A DNA stretch of 18,306 nucleotides, from positions 1 through 18,306 of the forward strand of contig WYEI01000284.1 of NCBI GenBank assembly GCA_009903905.1. The letters are read 5' to 3'. The DNA is from Pyrobaculum sp. (GTDB taxonomy: Archaea > Thermoproteota > Thermoprotei > Thermoproteales > Thermoproteaceae). Below, in pieces: positions 1 through 7,955 of the stretch (positions are counted from its first letter, which is position 1; each line of letters starts with the position of its first letter). Made by a program: the position numbers and the translations under genes. The notes below the pieces were generated by a model. The model was not told where the DNA came from, made no database searches, and was given only the letters and a program-made list of their open reading frames with translations.

Positions 1-1599
1 CACACGCCCATTGTCTTGGCCACTTGTGTAGGCGTCGTGGAGAAAGACGCGGTGCCTCCCGGCGGGGTGGAGCCCGGCGATTTGATCGTGGTAGCGGGTC
101 TCGGCGCCGATAGGAGCGGCCTGGGGGGCTCGGCCTTCGCCAGCAAGGTCCTGGAAGGCGGAGAGGACCCCGGCGCCGTGCAGGTGGCGGATCCGCTTAC
201 GGGGAAGAAGCTCATCGACGCGGTGCGGGAGGCGAGGCGTTGCGTCAAATACATAAAGGACCTTGGCGGCGGCGGGCTGGCCACCGCGCTCGCCGAGCTG
301 GCCCACTGGTTCTTCCTAGGCGTAGAGTTCCACCTAGACAAGCTCCACCTCCGCGACTCCTCGATGGCGCCGGAGGAGCTTCTGGTATCGGAGACGCAGG
401 AGCGGCTCATCTTCGTCGTGGCGCCTGACAAGCTTCCTTGCCTCCTCTCGGCGTTGGAGAAGTACGAACTGCCCTACTCTGTGCCCGGCAGATTCGTGGA
501 GGGGGGCCGCGTGAGGGCGTTTTGGCGGGGCGCCGCCGTGGTTGACGTGTCTGCGGAGCTGGCGGACGGCGCGCCCGACCTAGACTGGCCGCGCAAGGCG
601 TATGAGCCTCCTCCTCTGCTTGACATACCCGAGCCTCCTCTAGATAAGGCCGTCGATGCCGTCCTCTCGTCGCCTAACGTGGCGTCTAAGGAGAGGATAT
701 ACATGCGTTTCGACTTTGACGTGGGCGTCAGGTCCGCGGTCAAGCCGGGCGAGGGCGACGCGGCGGTGCTTAAGCTCTATGAGTACGGCCAGCTGGGGCT
801 TGTGGTTAAGGGCGCCGCCAACCCCCGCTACGCCTACCTCGACCCCAGGCTGGGCGCCGCTAACGCCTTCGTCAAGGCGTATAGAAACGTGGCGGTGACT
901 GGCGGCGTGCCCCTCGCCGCGGTTGACTCCATCAACGTGGGGAGCCCCGAGAGGCCCCACGTCTATTGGCAGTTCGTAGAGGCGGTGGAGGGGCTTAGGG
1001 AGGCGGCCGAGGCCCTGGAGGTGCCGATCGTAGGCGGGAAGGTGAGCCTCTACAACGAATACGGCGGCCGCCCCGTGAAGCCCACAGTCGCCGTGGTGGT
1101 GCTGGGCAAAATCGCCGACGTCTCCAAGGCCAACAAGGCGGCTTGGCGCCCCGGCGACAAGATATTCCTCTGGGGTGTCACCAAAGCCGAGGTGGGGGGT
1201 AGCGAGTACCTCAAGAGGGTGTACGGAGTCGTGGCGGGGGCTCCGCCCTCAGTAGACTACGGCGCGGAGCGCGAGATCGTCGGCGTGATCCAGAGCTGGC
1301 TCGGCAGGCTCAGCGGCGCCACCGACGTCGGCCTTGGAGGCCTCGCGGCCGCCCTTGCCAAGATGGCTGTCAACAGCGGGGTGGGGGCCGAGGTCGACGT
1401 GTGTAAGGCGCCTTCGGAGACGTCAAGACTTGACTTTCTGCTGTTCAGCGAGTCTAACGGCAGGTTTTTAGCCGCAGGGGAGGAGGGGCCCGGCGTGCAG
1501 ATAGGCGAGGCACACGGCGACGAGCTCGTGTTGCGTTGCGGCGGCTCTGTTTTGTACCGCCGCGGGGTGGAGGACCTCAGGAGCGTCATGAGGCTTTGA
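1..1599 (+). CDS. purL: Phosphoribosylformylglycinamidine synthase II, PurL (5' truncated by window edge)
   Basis: PurL is the synthetase subunit of FGAM synthase. It converts FGAR, ATP and ammonia to FGAM in purine synthesis, with ammonia coming from PurQ and PurS joining the complex. The frame is open from base 1, reading [16 protein letters not shown], so the TTG at 16 is not a real start. About 532 C-terminal residues are visible; relatives are about 700 residues, so the first quarter lies outside. Family signatures seen include [16 protein letters not shown] near the start, the Gly-rich [15 protein letters not shown] segment, a second-half start with FDFDVGV, and near the C-terminus [17 protein letters not shown], the repeat-half counterpart. 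The stop is one base before purF, so they are cotranscribed. Its partners purS and purQ are in a different operon of this cluster, after purD. Identity is confident. Confidence 0.96.
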   Translation, partial: HTPIVLATCVGVVEKDAVPPGGVEPGDLIVVAGLGADRSGLGGSAFASKVLEGGEDPGAVQVADPLTGKKLIDAVREARRCVKYIKDLGGGGLATALAELAHWFFLGVEFHLDKLHLRDSSMAPEELLVSETQERLIFVVAPDKLPCLLSALEKYELPYSVPGRFVEGGRVRAFWRGAAVVDVSAELADGAPDLDWPRKAYEPPPLLDIPEPPLDKAVDAVLSSPNVASKERIYMRFDFDVGVRSAVKPGEGDAAVLKLYEYGQLGLVVKGAANPRYAYLDPRLGAANAFVKAYRNVAVTGGVPLAAVDSINVGSPERPHVYWQFVEAVEGLREAAEALEVPIVGGKVSLYNEYGGRPVKPTVAVVVLGKIADVSKANKAAWRPGDKIFLWGVTKAEVGGSEYLKRVYGVVAGAPPSVDYGAEREIVGVIQSWLGRLSGATDVGLGGLAAALAKMAVNSGVGAEVDVCKAPSETSRLDFLLFSESNGRFLAAGEEGPGVQIGEAHGDELVLRCGGSVLYRRGVEDLRSVMRL

Positions 1600-1600
1600 T

Positions 1601-2887
1601 ATGTGCGGCGTCGGAGGCGCCTGGGGCGAGGGGGCGGGAAGCGCCGTTGTGAGGATGACGCCTTGGCTCATGCATAGGGGGCAGGAGGGGGTGGGCTACG
1701 CCTATCTAGACGGCGGCTCTGTAAAGATCGGCACGCCCCCAGACGACGCGCCAGCCGCCCTGCTCCACACGCGGTACTCCACCACGGGAGCCTACGGCGT
1801 CCAGCCCCAGCCTGTATACGCCAAGTATAGAGACTTGGAGCTAGCTGTGGCCTTCAACGGGACGATCGTCAACTACAGGCAGCTGGACCCCTCCGCCTCT
1901 TTCGACGGCGAGGCCCTTGCCAAAGGCCTCGCGAGGGCGATTTGGGAGCTGGGGCTGGAGGCCGGCGTCGCCGAGATCTACAGAAGGATCGTGGGAGCCG
2001 CATCCCTCGTGGCGCTTCTGCCCTGGGGCCTTCTGGCGGTGAGAGACCCCCGCGGCGTTAGGCCGCTGGCAGTAAGCAATGAAGGCGGCTTGTTCAAGGC
2101 GGCTTCTGAGACCATAGCGCTCGACGGCGGTGTGGAACTGGCCCCCGGCGTCGCGGCTCTCTACGGCAAGAGGATCTCCATCTGGAAGGTGGACCCCCAG
2201 CCGCCTCGCCTCTGCGCCCTGGAGTACGTCTACTTCGCCCACCCGGCCTCCAGTATGGGGGGCCGGCCGGTGGCAGAGGTGAGGCGGCTCCTGGGCAGAG
2301 CCCTGGCGGAGGAGGAGACCGAGCGGGCGGACGTGGTGGCCTACGTGCCGGAGACGGCGAGACACGCGGCGGCCGGCTTCGCCGAGAGGCTGGGCCTCGA
2401 AGTGGTAGACGCCGTGGTGAAGAGCCGCTACGCCGGCCGCGTCTTTCTGAAGCCGCCCGGCGAGAGAGACGCAGAGGCCGTCTTCCGCGTGGTGGAGAAG
2501 CTGGTGGCTGGGCGTCGCGTGTTTCTGATAGACGACACGTTGATACGAGGCACAAACCTAAGGTCTATAGTGCCCATGCTGAAGGCCGCCGGAGCCACAG
2601 CAGTTCATGTGAGGATCGTATCGCCGCCGGTGAGGTGGCCGTGTTTCTACGGCATGGACTTCCAGACGCGGAGAGAGCTGGCGATGTGGGGCAGAGATGT
2701 GGAGGACGTAAGAGCCATGATAGGCGCCGACACCCTCCGCTACATGTCTATGGAGAGGTTCGTCCAAATCCTTGGGGAGGGCGTCTGCTACGCGTGCTTC
2801 ACCGGCAAATATCTACACGACATAGACGTGGCTTGGGCTGAGAGAGAGGTGACGAGCGGACGCGCCGTCACAGCGGTGAGGCCATGA
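1601..2887 (+). CDS. purF: Amidophosphoribosyltransferase PurF (canonical copy)
   Basis: PurF is the first committed enzyme of purine synthesis: PRPP plus glutamine gives 5-phosphoribosylamine. The protein has 428 residues. An N-terminal Ntn-type glutaminase domain starts MCGVGG, so Cys2 becomes the nucleophile after Met removal and there is no propeptide. It keeps HRGQE (25-29), HTRYSTTG with Arg58, the FNG oxyanion pair Asn86-Gly87, and RDPRGVRPL (148-156). The phosphoribosyltransferase domain has ALEYVYFAHP (206-215), flexible loop KSRYAGR (274-280) and PRPP loop DDTLIRGTN (311-319). Cys205, Cys348, Cys396 and Cys399 match the four ligands of the B. subtilis-type 4Fe-4S cluster (final motif CYACFTGKY). 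It begins one base after purL and overlaps purN by ATGA. A divergent second copy lies at 7956. All active-site elements are present, so this should be the working enzyme. Confidence 0.97.
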   Translation: MCGVGGAWGEGAGSAVVRMTPWLMHRGQEGVGYAYLDGGSVKIGTPPDDAPAALLHTRYSTTGAYGVQPQPVYAKYRDLELAVAFNGTIVNYRQLDPSASFDGEALAKGLARAIWELGLEAGVAEIYRRIVGAASLVALLPWGLLAVRDPRGVRPLAVSNEGGLFKAASETIALDGGVELAPGVAALYGKRISIWKVDPQPPRLCALEYVYFAHPASSMGGRPVAEVRRLLGRALAEEETERADVVAYVPETARHAAAGFAERLGLEVVDAVVKSRYAGRVFLKPPGERDAEAVFRVVEKLVAGRRVFLIDDTLIRGTNLRSIVPMLKAAGATAVHVRIVSPPVRWPCFYGMDFQTRRELAMWGRDVEDVRAMIGADTLRYMSMERFVQILGEGVCYACFTGKYLHDIDVAWAEREVTSGRAVTAVRP

Positions 2888-3717
2888 GGCTCGCGGTTCT
2901 CGCCTCGTGGAGAGGCACCAACGCCAAGGCTATCTTCGACCACGTGAGGTTGGGCGTCTTGAGGGGTGTCGAGCCGGTTCTGCTCATCTACAGCGACGCC
3001 GAGGCCCCCGTGAGGAAGATAGCAGAGGCCTACGGCGTAGATGCCCTCTTTATCCCCCACCGGGGAGTTCCCCGCGCGGCTCGGGAGAGGGAGATTCAAG
3101 AAGCGCTTAGGCGCTACGGCGTGGACCTAGTGGCGTTGGCGGGGTACGACTACATCCTCAGCGCCTCGTTCATAGAGCAGTACCGCTGGAGGATCCTCAA
3201 CATACACCCCTCCCTCCTCCCCTTCGCCGGCGGCAAGGGCATGTACGGCATGCGGGTACACGCCGAGGTGTACAGGGCGGGGGCGAAGGTGACGGGCCCC
3301 ACGGTGCACCTAGTGGACGAGTCGGTGGACGGGGGCCCCATAGTAGACCAGTGGCCCGTCTACGTCGGCGACATCTACGCGTTGAATCTGCCCTACGAGG
3401 AGAAGTTGGGCATAATGGCCGACCGCGTCTTGATGTATGAACATAGGCTGTACTCCCGCGTGATACAGGCGGTGGCGGAGGGGAAGCTGGAGGTGCGGAC
3501 GGAGAAAGTGAAGGCGCCGCGCGTGGTTGAGGAGGGGGGACGCATTAGGTACGTAGAGGAGGAGGTGGATAGGACCTACGCCATTTTAAACATCGATGGG
3601 GCCTGGATGCAGCAGTGGAGAGAGAGGCAGAGGGCGTATGTGGAGTTTCAACTAAAAGAGTGGCGGGACTCCGGGAGGCCCATGCACCTCATCTGTCCCC
3701 ATGGTTGTCTGGATTAG
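2884..3717 (+). CDS. purN: Phosphoribosylglycinamide formyltransferase PurN with C-terminal extension
   Basis: PurN transfers a formyl group from 10-formyltetrahydrofolate to GAR, giving FGAR. The protein has 277 residues, against about 200-215 for bacterial PurN. The catalytic core is recognisable: phosphate-loop region LASWRGTNAKAI (6-17), NIHPSLLP with Asn106 and His108, and HLVDESVDGGPI with Asp145, the three residues expected for catalysis. After about residue 200 there is a roughly 75-residue charged tail that ends in CPHGCLD and is not part of the usual family. The start overlaps the purF stop as ATGA, and the tail overlaps folD by 17 bases, so translation is probably coupled. The glycine-rich phosphate loop (GSGSN-like in bacteria) is altered to SWRGTN. 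Function is confident; the tail's role is unknown. Confidence 0.93.
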   Translation: MRLAVLASWRGTNAKAIFDHVRLGVLRGVEPVLLIYSDAEAPVRKIAEAYGVDALFIPHRGVPRAAREREIQEALRRYGVDLVALAGYDYILSASFIEQYRWRILNIHPSLLPFAGGKGMYGMRVHAEVYRAGAKVTGPTVHLVDESVDGGPIVDQWPVYVGDIYALNLPYEEKLGIMADRVLMYEHRLYSRVIQAVAEGKLEVRTEKVKAPRVVEEGGRIRYVEEEVDRTYAILNIDGAWMQQWRERQRAYVEFQLKEWRDSGRPMHLICPHGCLD

Positions 3718-4639
3718 GGGCGACGGCCTTCACAAAGAGGCTAGGCGGTGGGCCGCGGAGCACGTGAGGCGGCTGGAGGAGAGATACGGCATTACACCGA
3801 AACTCGCCGTCCTGCTCCTCAACGACGACCCAGTCGAGTTGGAGACGCAGAAGCGCTACGTGTCGCTGAAGGCGAAAGACGTGAGGGAGGTAGGCGGGGA
3901 GGTTGAGGTGTACGAGCTGTACAAAGAGCCGCCGGAGGTTAGGGAGGCCGCGGCGCTGAGGCTGATCGAGAGGCTAAACAACGCCGACGACGTGACGGGC
4001 ATCATCATCCAGAAGCCCCTCCCGCCCTACATCAACGAGGCCAAGCTATTCGAGCGCCTAAGCCCCATGAAGGACGTAGACGGTCTCACGCCGGAGAACA
4101 AGAAACGCCTCGTGGCGGGCTTCGACCTCGACAGAGACGTACTGCCCTGCACGCCCGCCGGCATCCTGGAGCTGTTTAGGCAATACGGCGTTGAGCTGCG
4201 GGGAGCCGACGTGACTGTGGTAGGCAAAGGGACGCTTGTGGGATTCCCCCTGGCCATCATGCTCATGCAGATAGACGCCACGGTGACGGTTCTCCACGCC
4301 CTCTCCAAAGACAGGCTCTACTACGTCCGCAACGCCGACGTCGTCATATCCGCCGTCGGCCGCCCCCCGGAGCTCTACCGCGACAACCCCTGGCGCCTCA
4401 CTGGCGACATGGTCAAGGAGGGCGCCGTTGTGGTGGGCGTAGGCGGCAAGGTCGACCCAGCCACAAAGAAGTGGTATTTCGACGTGGACGAGAGCTCAGT
4501 GGCGCAAAAGGCCTCCTACCTCACCCCCAACATAGGCGGAGTCGGCCTAGCCACTAGAGCGCGTATACTCAAAAACCTCATATTGACCACCTACATGGTT
4601 GCGACACAGACCACTTCGCCAAGACTCCTAACGCTCTAA
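3701..4639 (+). CDS. folD: Methylenetetrahydrofolate dehydrogenase / methenyltetrahydrofolate cyclohydrolase FolD
   Basis: FolD is a bifunctional enzyme that interconverts 5,10-methylene-, 5,10-methenyl- and 10-formyl-tetrahydrofolate in the cytoplasm. The protein has 312 residues, near family length. Motifs seen are YVSLK (Tyr53 and Lys57, the catalytic Tyr-x3-Lys), IIIQKPLP with Gln104, KDVDGLTPEN (124-133), PCTPAGILEL, the NAD(P)-binding stretch VVGKGTLVGFPLAIML, ATVTVLHALSKD, ADVVISAVGRP, and LTPNIGGVGLATRARIL near the end. Its ATG lies inside the last codons of purN, so it is the last gene of the purL-purF-purN-folD operon and is well placed to feed 10-formyl folate to PurN. Downstream is a 136-base gap before the convergent purC. 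That gap shows no gene or clear hairpin. Identity is confident; cofactor (folate or a modified pterin) is inferred. Confidence 0.94.
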   Translation: MVVWIRGDGLHKEARRWAAEHVRRLEERYGITPKLAVLLLNDDPVELETQKRYVSLKAKDVREVGGEVEVYELYKEPPEVREAAALRLIERLNNADDVTGIIIQKPLPPYINEAKLFERLSPMKDVDGLTPENKKRLVAGFDLDRDVLPCTPAGILELFRQYGVELRGADVTVVGKGTLVGFPLAIMLMQIDATVTVLHALSKDRLYYVRNADVVISAVGRPPELYRDNPWRLTGDMVKEGAVVVGVGGKVDPATKKWYFDVDESSVAQKASYLTPNIGGVGLATRARILKNLILTTYMVATQTTSPRLLTL

Positions 4640-4775
4640 CAGCTGGAGAGGCCGATTAGACAAGATAAGGCTACCGACGAGCCAGGAGACGTCCGCCGCT
4701 CAGATATCGCAATAATCTCTATTCACCAATAAAGAGCTTAACAAACCTCTTAAACTGCTCTGGGGAAGACGCCTC

Positions 4776-5507
4776 CTAGAGTGGTTTGTGGGTTGCGGTG
4801 TGGCTGGCTGTAAGCGCCTCTTTGGTTATTTTGAGGAGTTTGTCGTAGCGCTGGATTAGGCCAGCCACGTCCCCCGTCTTCCTGTAATACTCTTTGTCTA
4901 AGTGTTCGCCGCCGCAGAGCAGTCTGAAGGTGTCGCCGGAGATCTCGTCGATCAGCAGGAGGCGGCTCCCCACCCGCCCGAACTCGAACTTACCGTCTAT
5001 AAAGTCGCAGTTGACCGCGGCGTAGAGCGTCTTGAGGGCCTCGGCGGCCTTCACGGCGGCCGCCGTCATCTGGCTGAGCTCTTCTTCAGAGACGACTCCG
5101 CCCTCCACTGCGTCTTGGGGGAGGATTAGGGGGTCGTGCAATCTGTCGTCCTTGAGGTGGAACTCCACGATAGGTCTCTTGAACGGCTGGAGGGGCTTTA
5201 CATGGGGCATTCTCTTGAGGTAGCTTCCGTAGGCCTTAAACCTCACGATGACCTCCAGGGGGATGGCCTCAGCGCGGAGGACCTCCAACGCGTTGGGCCC
5301 GGCGCGGGCCAGGTAGTGGTTCTCCACGCCGACGGCCCTTAGATGCTGGAACAACAAGGCGCTGAGCTCCGCCGCCAGCTCTCCCTTCGCCGGCGCCTGG
5401 TCTCGCCGGGTTCCGTCGAAGGCCGTGACCTCGTCCTTAAACACGAGGATCAGCTTGTCCCCCTTGGCGTAGACGCGCTTCGCCTTGCCCTCGTATATAA
5501 GTTCCAT
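4776..5507 (-). CDS. purC: SAICAR synthetase PurC
   Basis: PurC is phosphoribosylaminoimidazole-succinocarboxamide synthase: it joins CAIR and aspartate using ATP. The protein has 243 residues from the ATG at 5507, close to the family's 230-250. Motifs are LIYEGKAKRVY (3-13), FKDEVTAFDG, the ribose/phosphate-binding VIVRFKAYGSYLKR, CDFIDGKFEFG, and IDEISGDTFRL. The reading frame stays open 21 codons further upstream to 5570, but that added leader has no family resemblance. A TATA box at 5528-5533 lies 21-26 bases before ATG 5507, which fits a leaderless message starting at this ATG. The gene is alone on the minus strand, convergent with folD and divergent from purD. Confidence is high for the function and good for the start. 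Confidence 0.95.
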   Translation of the reverse strand: MELIYEGKAKRVYAKGDKLILVFKDEVTAFDGTRRDQAPAKGELAAELSALLFQHLRAVGVENHYLARAGPNALEVLRAEAIPLEVIVRFKAYGSYLKRMPHVKPLQPFKRPIVEFHLKDDRLHDPLILPQDAVEGGVVSEEELSQMTAAAVKAAEALKTLYAAVNCDFIDGKFEFGRVGSRLLLIDEISGDTFRLLCGGEHLDKEYYRKTGDVAGLIQRYDKLLKITKEALTASHTATHKPL

Positions 5508-5525
5508 AGGAGACGCCAACTCCAC

Positions 5526-5540
5526 TCTTATAAGCTTTGT
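5526..5540 (-). promoter_or_regulatory. purC TATA box and BRE
   Basis: On the minus strand the sequence reads ACAAAGCTTATAAGA. TTATAA (5528-5533) is centred 23.5 bases before the purC ATG at 5507, with an A-rich BRE-like stretch just upstream of it. There is no room for a leader with a Shine-Dalgarno site, so a leaderless transcript is likely. This is inferred from spacing; no start-site data are available. Confidence 0.65.
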
Positions 5541-5570
5541 GCTGTTTTTAATCAAACGATTCAACGACAT

Positions 5571-5580
5571 GGCACATGCC
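5571..5580. repeat. Short inverted repeat in the purC-purD divergent region
   Basis: GGCACATGCC is a 4+4 palindrome around CA. It lies about midway between the purC TATA box (5528-5533) and the purD TATA box (5611-5618). Its position would suit a regulator acting on both promoters, but a repeat this short can arise by chance. Confidence 0.25.
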
Positions 5581-5610
5581 CCCTATCTTGTCTTGTATTT
5601 TTTCAATAGG

Positions 5611-5618
5611 CTTTTAAA
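5611..5618 (+). promoter_or_regulatory. purD TATA box
   Basis: CTTTTAAA is centred about 23 bases before the ATG at 5638 and only about 17 before the ATG at 5632. The usual archaeal spacing therefore favours 5638 as the leaderless start of purD. It would drive the purD-purS-purQ-purF2-purM operon. Confidence 0.6.
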
Positions 5619-5637
5619 TTGAGAATTTCGCATGGGT

Positions 5638-7074
5638 ATGGACAAGGTCTTGGTGGTTGGGGATGGGGCTAGGGAACACGCCATTGCGTGGGCCTTGGAG
5701 AAATCCGGCGTCGTCGTAGGCGCCGTAGCGGGTCATTTAAACCCAGGCTTGGCGGAGGTCGCCAGGCGGACGGGTGGGCGGGTCTTCAGGGGGCCGCCTA
5801 CTGACCCAGCGACTGTAGTCAAGTCTGCAGAGGAGTTCTCGCCTGACCTCGTGGTGGTTGGGCCGGAGGAGCCGCTTTTCGCCGGGGTGGCCGACGCCCT
5901 GCGGGAAAGGGGGTTTAGGGTGGTGGGGGCGTCGAGGAGGCTGGCTGTGGTGGAGATGCGGAAGGACTTCGCCAGGTCTCTGCAGTGGAAGTACGGAGTC
6001 CCAGGGAGGCTTATCTACGGCGTGTTTAAGAACGTAGAGGAGGCGTACGGCTTCAGCAAGGCCCTCGGCGCGGTGGCCATAAAGCCGATTAGACAGGCGG
6101 GGGGGAAAGGCGTTAGGGTAGTCTACGGCGACGCGCAGTATCTAGAGTTCGACGAGATGTACAGGAAAGGGGCCGAGGATGTGTTGAGGCAACTGTCCCA
6201 CTACAACGATGTCGAGACGGCCGTCCTGGTGGAGGAGGCCGTGCGAGGCGTGGAGTTCACCCTCCAGGCGCTCACCGACGGGGAGACCCTTTTCTTCTTT
6301 CCCCCTGTGCAGGACAACCCCCACGCCTTCGAGTACGGCCTCGGGCCGGAGTGCGGAGGCATGGGCACGGTCTCGCCGTTGCCGTTCCTCGAGGAGGGGG
6401 AGGTGGAGGAGGCGAAGAAGGCGGTGGAGGCCACCGTAAAGGCGCTTCAGGCGGAGGTGGGGGAACGCTATGTCGGCGTCATAAGCGGCCAGATGATGCT
6501 CACGGCGAGAGGCCCCGTGGTGATTGAGTACTACAGCAGACTCGGCGACCCGGAGGCCCTCAACGCTCTGTTCCTCTACGAAGGAGACGTCTACGAGCTC
6601 TTCAGCCTCACGGCCGACGGGAAGCTCCACAAAGCCAAGCCAGCGTTTAAAGACGGCTATGTCGTCATTAAGGCGGTAGCGCCTCTCGGCTACCCCCATA
6701 GAAGGGATTTGGCAAAGGGTCGTCTCTTCTCTATAGACTGGGACGTGATTAAGAGGGAGGGGTGCATGGTCTTCTTCTCCTCAGTGGAGGAGCGAGGCGG
6801 CGTCTACGTCACCCTGGGGTCGAGGGCGCTTGAGGTTCTCGCCTACGGCATCACTCCGGAGGAGGCGTACGCCCGGTCTGAGCGGTGCATGGCGGCTCTG
6901 AAAGGCGACGGGCTGTTCTACAGAAGGGACATAGGGTCGCCGGAGTACATGGCCACCATGAGGGAAAAGGCGGAGAAGGCCAGGCTGGTCTATAGATGGA
7001 GGAGAGCACACGGCCTAGACGGGAGGGTGTTGCTCTGGGAGCCCGGCGTGGGGCTTAGGGAGTATAGGCTATGA
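5638..7074 (+). CDS. purD: Phosphoribosylamine-glycine ligase PurD
   Basis: PurD is GAR synthetase: phosphoribosylamine, glycine and ATP give GAR. From ATG 5638 the protein has 478 residues; an ATG two codons earlier (5632) is possible but sits too close to the TATA box. The N-terminus MDKVLVVGDGAREHAIA is the typical PurD start. The ATP-grasp region includes IKPIRQAGGKGVRVV, VLVEEAVRGVEFTLQAL, GPECGGMGTVSPLP and IEYYSRLGDPEALNAL, the metal-binding strand and RxGDPE motif of the family. It is longer than bacterial PurD (about 430 residues), with a charged C-terminal part ending RVLLWEPGVGLREYRL. It heads the second purine operon and overlaps purS by ATGA. Placement next to two PurF-type genes makes sense because its substrate phosphoribosylamine is unstable. 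Confidence 0.95.
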   Translation: MDKVLVVGDGAREHAIAWALEKSGVVVGAVAGHLNPGLAEVARRTGGRVFRGPPTDPATVVKSAEEFSPDLVVVGPEEPLFAGVADALRERGFRVVGASRRLAVVEMRKDFARSLQWKYGVPGRLIYGVFKNVEEAYGFSKALGAVAIKPIRQAGGKGVRVVYGDAQYLEFDEMYRKGAEDVLRQLSHYNDVETAVLVEEAVRGVEFTLQALTDGETLFFFPPVQDNPHAFEYGLGPECGGMGTVSPLPFLEEGEVEEAKKAVEATVKALQAEVGERYVGVISGQMMLTARGPVVIEYYSRLGDPEALNALFLYEGDVYELFSLTADGKLHKAKPAFKDGYVVIKAVAPLGYPHRRDLAKGRLFSIDWDVIKREGCMVFFSSVEERGGVYVTLGSRALEVLAYGITPEEAYARSERCMAALKGDGLFYRRDIGSPEYMATMREKAEKARLVYRWRRAHGLDGRVLLWEPGVGLREYRL

Positions 7075-7334
7075 AGTTCGCGGTTTATCTAAACATAGCG
7101 TATAAGCCCGGGGTTAGAGACCCCGAGGGCGACACCATAAAGAGAGAGCTCTTCAGCCGGGCTGGCCTTGACGTAGATGTGAGGGCTGGTAAATGTCTGG
7201 TCTTGACGCTGGAGGCCTCCGGCGAGGACGAGGCTAGGGAGAAGGCCGTGAGGCTCGCGTGGGAGCTCAGGCTAGGTAATCCCAACGTACACGTGGTCGA
7301 GGTGGTGAGGGTATGTACAGAGTCGCAGTGTTGA
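7071..7334 (+). CDS. purS: FGAM synthase subunit PurS
   Basis: PurS is the small structural subunit of the three-part FGAM synthase. It bridges PurQ and PurL and helps pass ammonia between them. The protein has 87 residues, the family's usual size. The fold signature is visible: N-terminal strand KFAVYLNIAYKPGVRDPEG followed by DTIKRELFSR, a middle strand CLVLTLEA, helix EDEAREKAVRLAWELR, then NPNVHVVEVVRV. The start overlaps the purD stop as ATGA, and the last 22 bases overlap the purQ start, so the three are coupled. PurL is in the other operon at bases 1-1599. Confidence 0.93.
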   Translation: MKFAVYLNIAYKPGVRDPEGDTIKRELFSRAGLDVDVRAGKCLVLTLEASGEDEAREKAVRLAWELRLGNPNVHVVEVVRVCTESQC

Positions 7335-7954
7335 AGTTCCCCGGGACTAACGGCGACTACGACGTGTTGAGGGCTTTGGAGCTGGCGGGGCTGAGGGGGG
7401 AGCTTGTGTGGCATAGAGACTACAAAAGCGGTCTCTACGACGCCGTGGTTTTGGCAGGCGGCTTCAGCTACGGCGACTATCTAAGGGCCGGCGTCATCGC
7501 CGCGCAGACCGACGCGGCGAGGCGGGTCCGCGAAGACGCTGAGAGGGGGACCCCTGTGTTGGGCATATGCAACGGCTTCCAGATATTGACAGAGGCGGGC
7601 CTGCTTCCCGGCGCCCTGGCCCCGAACGAGCCGCCGGGCTTCATCTCTAAGTGGATAAGAGTGCGAATCAACGACGTGAAGACCCCCTTTACGCACCTCT
7701 ACAAGCCGGGGGAGGTGGTTTACATGCCGATAGCCCACGCGGAGGGCCGCTACGTGCCGTCGGGCTCCTATTCTGCCGTGGCTAAATACGTGGAGAACCC
7801 CAACGGCTCCTTCGACGATGTGGCGGGAGTCGCCAGGGGCAACGTCGTGGGCCTCATGCCGCATCCCGAGCGGGCGGTGGACAGAGACGTGTCGAGGGGA
7901 GGAACGGGCGGGCTTAAGCTGTGGCTCAGCTTAAAAGAGTGGCTCAAGAGGTGA
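7313..7954 (+). CDS. purQ: FGAM synthase glutaminase subunit PurQ
   Basis: PurQ is a class I glutamine amidotransferase that hydrolyses glutamine and supplies ammonia to PurL in the PurSQL complex. The protein has 213 residues, close to family size. The catalytic triad is clear: nucleophile elbow GICNGFQ with Cys86, and PHPERA with His184 and Glu186. Other typical segments are LKFPGTNGDYD at the N-terminus, VLAGGFSYGDYLRAG (46-60), and MPIAHAEGRYV (138-148). It overlaps purS by 22 bases and ends one base before the purF2 ATG. Complete and intact by motif content. Confidence 0.96.
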   Translation: MYRVAVLKFPGTNGDYDVLRALELAGLRGELVWHRDYKSGLYDAVVLAGGFSYGDYLRAGVIAAQTDAARRVREDAERGTPVLGICNGFQILTEAGLLPGALAPNEPPGFISKWIRVRINDVKTPFTHLYKPGEVVYMPIAHAEGRYVPSGSYSAVAKYVENPNGSFDDVAGVARGNVVGLMPHPERAVDRDVSRGGTGGLKLWLSLKEWLKR

Positions 7955-7955
7955 C

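Noticed and set aside
2094..2555. 153-codon minus-strand frame opposite purF
   Set aside because: Arg/Pro-rich shadow of a well-conserved gene.
4640..4775. sRNA or terminator in the folD-purC gap
   Set aside because: No C or D box pair and no strong hairpin found on either strand; only AT-rich sequence near the middle.
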